From Candidatus Fermentithermobacillaceae bacterium (GTDB lineage Bacteria; Bacillota; Sulfobacillia; Fermentithermobacillales; Fermentithermobacillaceae), in the NCBI GenBank assembly GCA_012841375.1, contig DUUV01000009.1, positions 1 through 34,275 of the forward strand: 34,275 bases of DNA, in the 5' to 3' direction. The notes below the pieces were generated by a model. It was not told the DNA's origin. It made no database searches and was given only the letters and a program-made list of their open reading frames with translations. Of this stretch, positions 32,077 to 34,275 are shown one piece after another. A program made the translations under genes and the position numbers. The number at the start of each line of letters is the position of its first letter. Positions within the stretch are counted from its first letter, which is position 1.

Positions 32077-32853
32077 TTGCAGACTTTACTAGACAAGACA
32101 CGACGCATGAACCAGCTGCTCTCTCGGGCGGCAACCGAAGTCGACTTTCAAGGTAGCGCGAAAGTGATAAGGGACGCAGTCGAATGCAATGTCTACATCC
32201 TGGACAAGATGGGCAACGTCCTTGGATACGCATTGATGGACGATTTTGACTGCAAGGTCATGAAGGAGGAGGTCCTTGAAGCACAGGGCTTCCCGCCGTC
32301 CTACAACGAGCGGCTCTTCATGTACCGGGAGCCTGCCGTCAACATCAGGAACAGCGAGGGTGTTTGTGTCTTCAAGGACGGCACTCCGTGCGCCTACGGA
32401 GAAAAGATCACGACGGCCCTTCCGGTCCTGGGAGGGGGAGACCGCTTGGGCACGCTGGTCCTGGCCCGCACTTCCAAGGAGTTTGAATATGAAGACCTCA
32501 TCCTGGCCGAGCACGCCGCCACGGTGACCGCCATGGAGATCCTCAAGTATAACCAGGAGACCGTTGAAGAAGAGACCCGGCAGCGCACCGCCGTCCAGGT
32601 GGCTCTGGGCACGCTGTCCTTCTCGGAACTAAACGCGATGCGGCATATCTTTGAGGAACTCGGAGGCACCGAGGGGTTCCTGGTAGCGTCGAAGGTAGCA
32701 GACCGCGTCGGCATCACCAGATCGGTCATCGTCAACGCCCTCAGGAAATTCGAGTCGGCAGGTGTCATCGAGTCCAGGTCGCTGGGCATGAAAGGGACCT
32801 ATATAAGGGTCCTCAACGAGAAATTACTGGAAGAGCTAAAGAAACTGAGGTAA
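32077..32853 (+). CDS. codY: Global nutrient-responsive regulator CodY
   Basis: 258 residues. N-terminal GAF domain starts 'LLDKTRRMNQLLSRAATEVD' with 'NVYILDKMGNVLGYAL'; C-terminal winged helix 'ASKVADRVGITRSVIVNALR' then KFESAGVIESRSLGMKGTYI is almost identical to known CodY. CodY senses GTP and branched-chain amino acids and represses stationary-phase, competence and motility genes. The TTG at 32077 has GGAGGAGGAG at 32061-32070. Terminated by a strong hairpin before flgB. Confidence 0.97.
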   Translation: MQTLLDKTRRMNQLLSRAATEVDFQGSAKVIRDAVECNVYILDKMGNVLGYALMDDFDCKVMKEEVLEAQGFPPSYNERLFMYREPAVNIRNSEGVCVFKDGTPCAYGEKITTALPVLGGGDRLGTLVLARTSKEFEYEDLILAEHAATVTAMEILKYNQETVEEETRQRTAVQVALGTLSFSELNAMRHIFEELGGTEGFLVASKVADRVGITRSVIVNALRKFESAGVIESRSLGMKGTYIRVLNEKLLEELKKLR

Positions 32854-32868
32854 GGCGAAGAAAAGCGC

Positions 32869-32907
32869 AAAAACGGGCAGGGAGCTGTCGCTTCTTGCCC
32901 GTTTTTC
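32869..32907 (+). terminator. Terminator after codY
   Basis: A perfect 11-pair stem, AAAAACGGGCA at 32869-32879 with TGCCCGTTTTT at 32896-32906 and a 16-base loop. Outer GCGC segments (32865-32868 and 32911-32914) could extend it. It separates codY from the flagellar operon. Confidence 0.9.
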
Positions 32908-33007
32908 ATTGCGCCGGTGAAAAAATCTCGAAAATTCGTCAAGAGAAAGAAGGATTTTTGGATTTCGTGTAGAATAGCAGTCGTCCACAACTGAATAGAG
33001 TCCAGTT

Positions 33008-33164
33008 ACCGCGCACCGATAAAGGCAAAACTGCCGAAAGGCAGTGACGCAAAGCCGCGGGTCTAAAGCGACAAGAGAGAGAGTCGCCATGACAGCCGGG
33101 TTTCCGAAGAGGGCGGTCTTCATTTTGTCCTGCCTCTCGGGTGTTGGTGCCGGGAGGTTTGTCT
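33008..33164 (+). promoter_or_regulatory. c-di-GMP-I (GEMM) riboswitch with terminator, OFF-type
   Basis: Aptamer features: AGGCAAAACTGCC, P2 CTGCC-GAAA-GGCAG (33031-33044, a GNRA tetraloop), TGACGCAAAGCC, then GGTCTAAA, a P3 stem GCGAC/GTCGC (33068-33072, 33083-33087), ATGACAGCCGGGTTTCCGAA. P1 is ACCGC (33008-33012) with GCGGT (33113-33117). The expression platform has a terminator CCTCTCGG (33133-33140) with CCGGGAGG (33150-33157) and TTTGTCT. The segment 33105-33117 can instead pair with 33129-33140, blocking the terminator. Ligand binding that holds 33105-33117 would favour termination, so c-di-GMP should turn the flagellar operon off. Upstream TAGAAT at 32970-32975 may be the -10 box, but no -35 is clear. 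Confidence 0.93.
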
Positions 33165-33183
33165 CAGCTAGGGGGGATGGATC

Positions 33184-33570
33184 GTGAAGGACGTAGCTCT
33201 ACTCATGCGGAAGGCGTTGGACGGGGCATGGCGAAGGCACGAAGTGCTCGCCAACAACGTCGCCAACGCGGAGACACCGGGATACAAGAGGCTTGACCTG
33301 GACTTCCGGACCGCATTGGCAGAGGCGCGCCGTGCCTCCAGTCCGACCTTTCTTGCCACCGATCCCCGTCACATCACACCTACTCTTGAGGCCCAGCCAT
33401 GGCGGATCGGGCAAGACCAGTCCAGCATCACTCCTGACGGCAACAGCGTCGATATCGATCGCGAGATGGGCGAAGTATCGACAAACGCACTCTACTACTC
33501 AGCCGTCTCAGGCCAGCTGAACGCCCATCTCTCGCTCATAAGAAGAGCGATTACTGAAGGGAGGCGCTAG
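33184..33570 (+). CDS. flgB: Flagellar basal-body rod protein FlgB
   Basis: 128 residues. 'RRHEVLANNVANAETPGYKR' is the flagellar rod N-terminal signature; the C-terminal region has 'NSVDIDREMGEVSTNALYYS'. FlgB forms the proximal rod. GTG start at 33184 with GGGGGG at 33171-33176. First gene behind the c-di-GMP riboswitch; flgC follows by 5 bases. Confidence 0.96.
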   Translation: MKDVALLMRKALDGAWRRHEVLANNVANAETPGYKRLDLDFRTALAEARRASSPTFLATDPRHITPTLEAQPWRIGQDQSSITPDGNSVDIDREMGEVSTNALYYSAVSGQLNAHLSLIRRAITEGRR

Positions 33571-33575
33571 ACAAG

Positions 33576-34016
33576 GTGAGGTTGTTTTCTGCCATTGAGG
33601 CGAGCGCGTCCGGTCTGACGGCCGAAAGGCTGAGGCTCGACCTTATCGCGTCAAACCTGGCAAACGCCGAAAGCACAAAGACCGAAAACGGCGGTGCTTA
33701 CCGGCGGAAAACCGCTCTCTTCATGCCCAACGCGGCCCGCTACTCGTTCCGGGACATACTCTCCCGGCACTCGTCAGAACTGCCGCGAGGGGTCAGGGTG
33801 TACGGGATCGCGGAAGACCAGAGTCCGCTCAGGCGGGTGTACTCGCCCGGCCACCCTGAAGCTGACCAAGAGGGCTACGTGACCTATCCCAATGTGGACG
33901 TGGTCACTGAAATGGTGGATATGATGGCGGCAACCAGAGCCTATGAGGCCAATGTCACGGCCATAGAAGCCGCCAAGAGCATGGCTCAGCGCGCGCTCGA
34001 GCTGCTTCGGACATAA
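33576..34016 (+). CDS. flgC: Flagellar basal-body rod protein FlgC
   Basis: 146 residues. N-terminal 'EASASGLTAERLRLDLIASN' then LANAEST is the rod signature, and the C terminus has 'GYVTYPNVDVVTEMVDMMAA' and TRAYEANVTAIEAAKSM, both typical of FlgC. Forms the proximal rod with FlgB and FlgF. GTG start at 33576 with GAAGGGAGG at 33556-33564. Confidence 0.96.
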   Translation: MRLFSAIEASASGLTAERLRLDLIASNLANAESTKTENGGAYRRKTALFMPNAARYSFRDILSRHSSELPRGVRVYGIAEDQSPLRRVYSPGHPEADQEGYVTYPNVDVVTEMVDMMAATRAYEANVTAIEAAKSMAQRALELLRT

Positions 34017-34076
34017 AGCCGAGCACTTAAGACCGGCGCCTCAAGGCCGCCGGCATCTCGGGGGGGAGGAAATTCG

Positions 34077-34275
34077 ATGTATCTTAGGCCTGTCTCTATA
34101 CCGGGGCTGGGTCCCGTGGTTGAAAAACCTGCGACACACTCTTCCGATTCAGTCGCCAGGGAAGCACCCTTTTACAGCGTACTTCAAAAGGTATCCGAAA
34201 ACTTGGCGTCCCTTGACCGCGAAATGACAGAAGCACAGGTAGACCTTATCACCGGCAATGCCCGCGACATGCACA
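34077..34275 (+). CDS. fliE: Flagellar hook-basal body protein FliE, partial
   Basis: The first 66 codons of an open frame that runs off the window. The ATG at 34077 follows GGGGGGGAGGA at 34061-34071. The reading 'SVLQKVSENLASLDREMTEA' followed by QVDLITGNARDMH fits FliE, whose family ends with a Gly-x-x-x-Asp-x-His type motif, and the gene lies in the flgB-flgC-fliE order. FliE links the MS ring to the rod. Confidence 0.85.
   Translation, partial: MYLRPVSIPGLGPVVEKPATHSSDSVAREAPFYSVLQKVSENLASLDREMTEAQVDLITGNARDMH

Noticed and set aside
33011-33024. CACCGATAA resembling a sigma-D -10 box before flgB
   Set aside because: It lies within the 5' arm region of the riboswitch and has no TAAA-type -35 at the right distance.

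Overview
The window looks like chromosomal core sequence from a high-GC, endospore-forming and motile member of the Bacillota. Evidence for this is a pro-sigma-K gene, the germination genes sleB and ypeB, a gerA-type receptor operon, CotF-type coat proteins, CodY, a tryptophan T-box leader, many GTG/TTG starts with strong AGGAGG-type ribosome binding sites, and flagellar genes. I see no insertion sequence, prophage, CRISPR array, rRNA or tRNA gene. The species cannot be named from the sequence; a deep-branching, possibly thermophilic clostridial lineage is a guess.

Layout. 1-2167: small two-cluster ferredoxin, ruvX, a YrzB-type DUF1292 gene and mltG (ruvX-yrzB-mltG is a classic Bacillota order). 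2165-5780: sporulation/germination block with sleB, ypeB, a 61-residue coat-associated protein and a CotF-type protein carrying a long Gly/Gln/Trp-rich repeat tail; two sigma-G-like promoters lie here. 5805-9486: galT-like gene, glgA and a convergent GT4 glycosyltransferase. 9703-14111: Myb/RsfA-like regulator, class B penicillin-binding protein, uninterrupted sigK, yqeG phosphatase and a LuxR-type regulator with a degenerate receiver. 14112-15760: terminator, a small two-helix membrane protein on the minus strand, and a T-box leader with trpS. 15881-18720: MFS and MATE transporters, convergent. 18926-21513: comM, yraN and rnhB. 21604-25853: gerA-type AA-AB-AC operon on the minus strand. 25953-32853: dprA, topA, xerC-type recombinase, hslV, hslU and codY. 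32854-34275: codY terminator, a c-di-GMP-I riboswitch, flgB, flgC and the start of fliE.

The last third reproduces the Bacillus subtilis order smf(dprA)-topA-(trmFO)-codV-clpQ-clpY-codY-flgB-flgC-fliE, but trmFO is absent between topA and xerC. The c-di-GMP switch between codY and flgB appears wired as an OFF switch, so high c-di-GMP would stop flagellar transcription.

No wholly new multi-gene system stands out. The most unusual items are the repeat-tailed CotF-like coat protein with its small partner behind a sigma-G-like promoter, the degenerate-receiver LuxR regulator, the hidden 57-residue membrane protein, the hairpin placed between the trpS ribosome binding site and start codon, and the extended N terminus of HslV.
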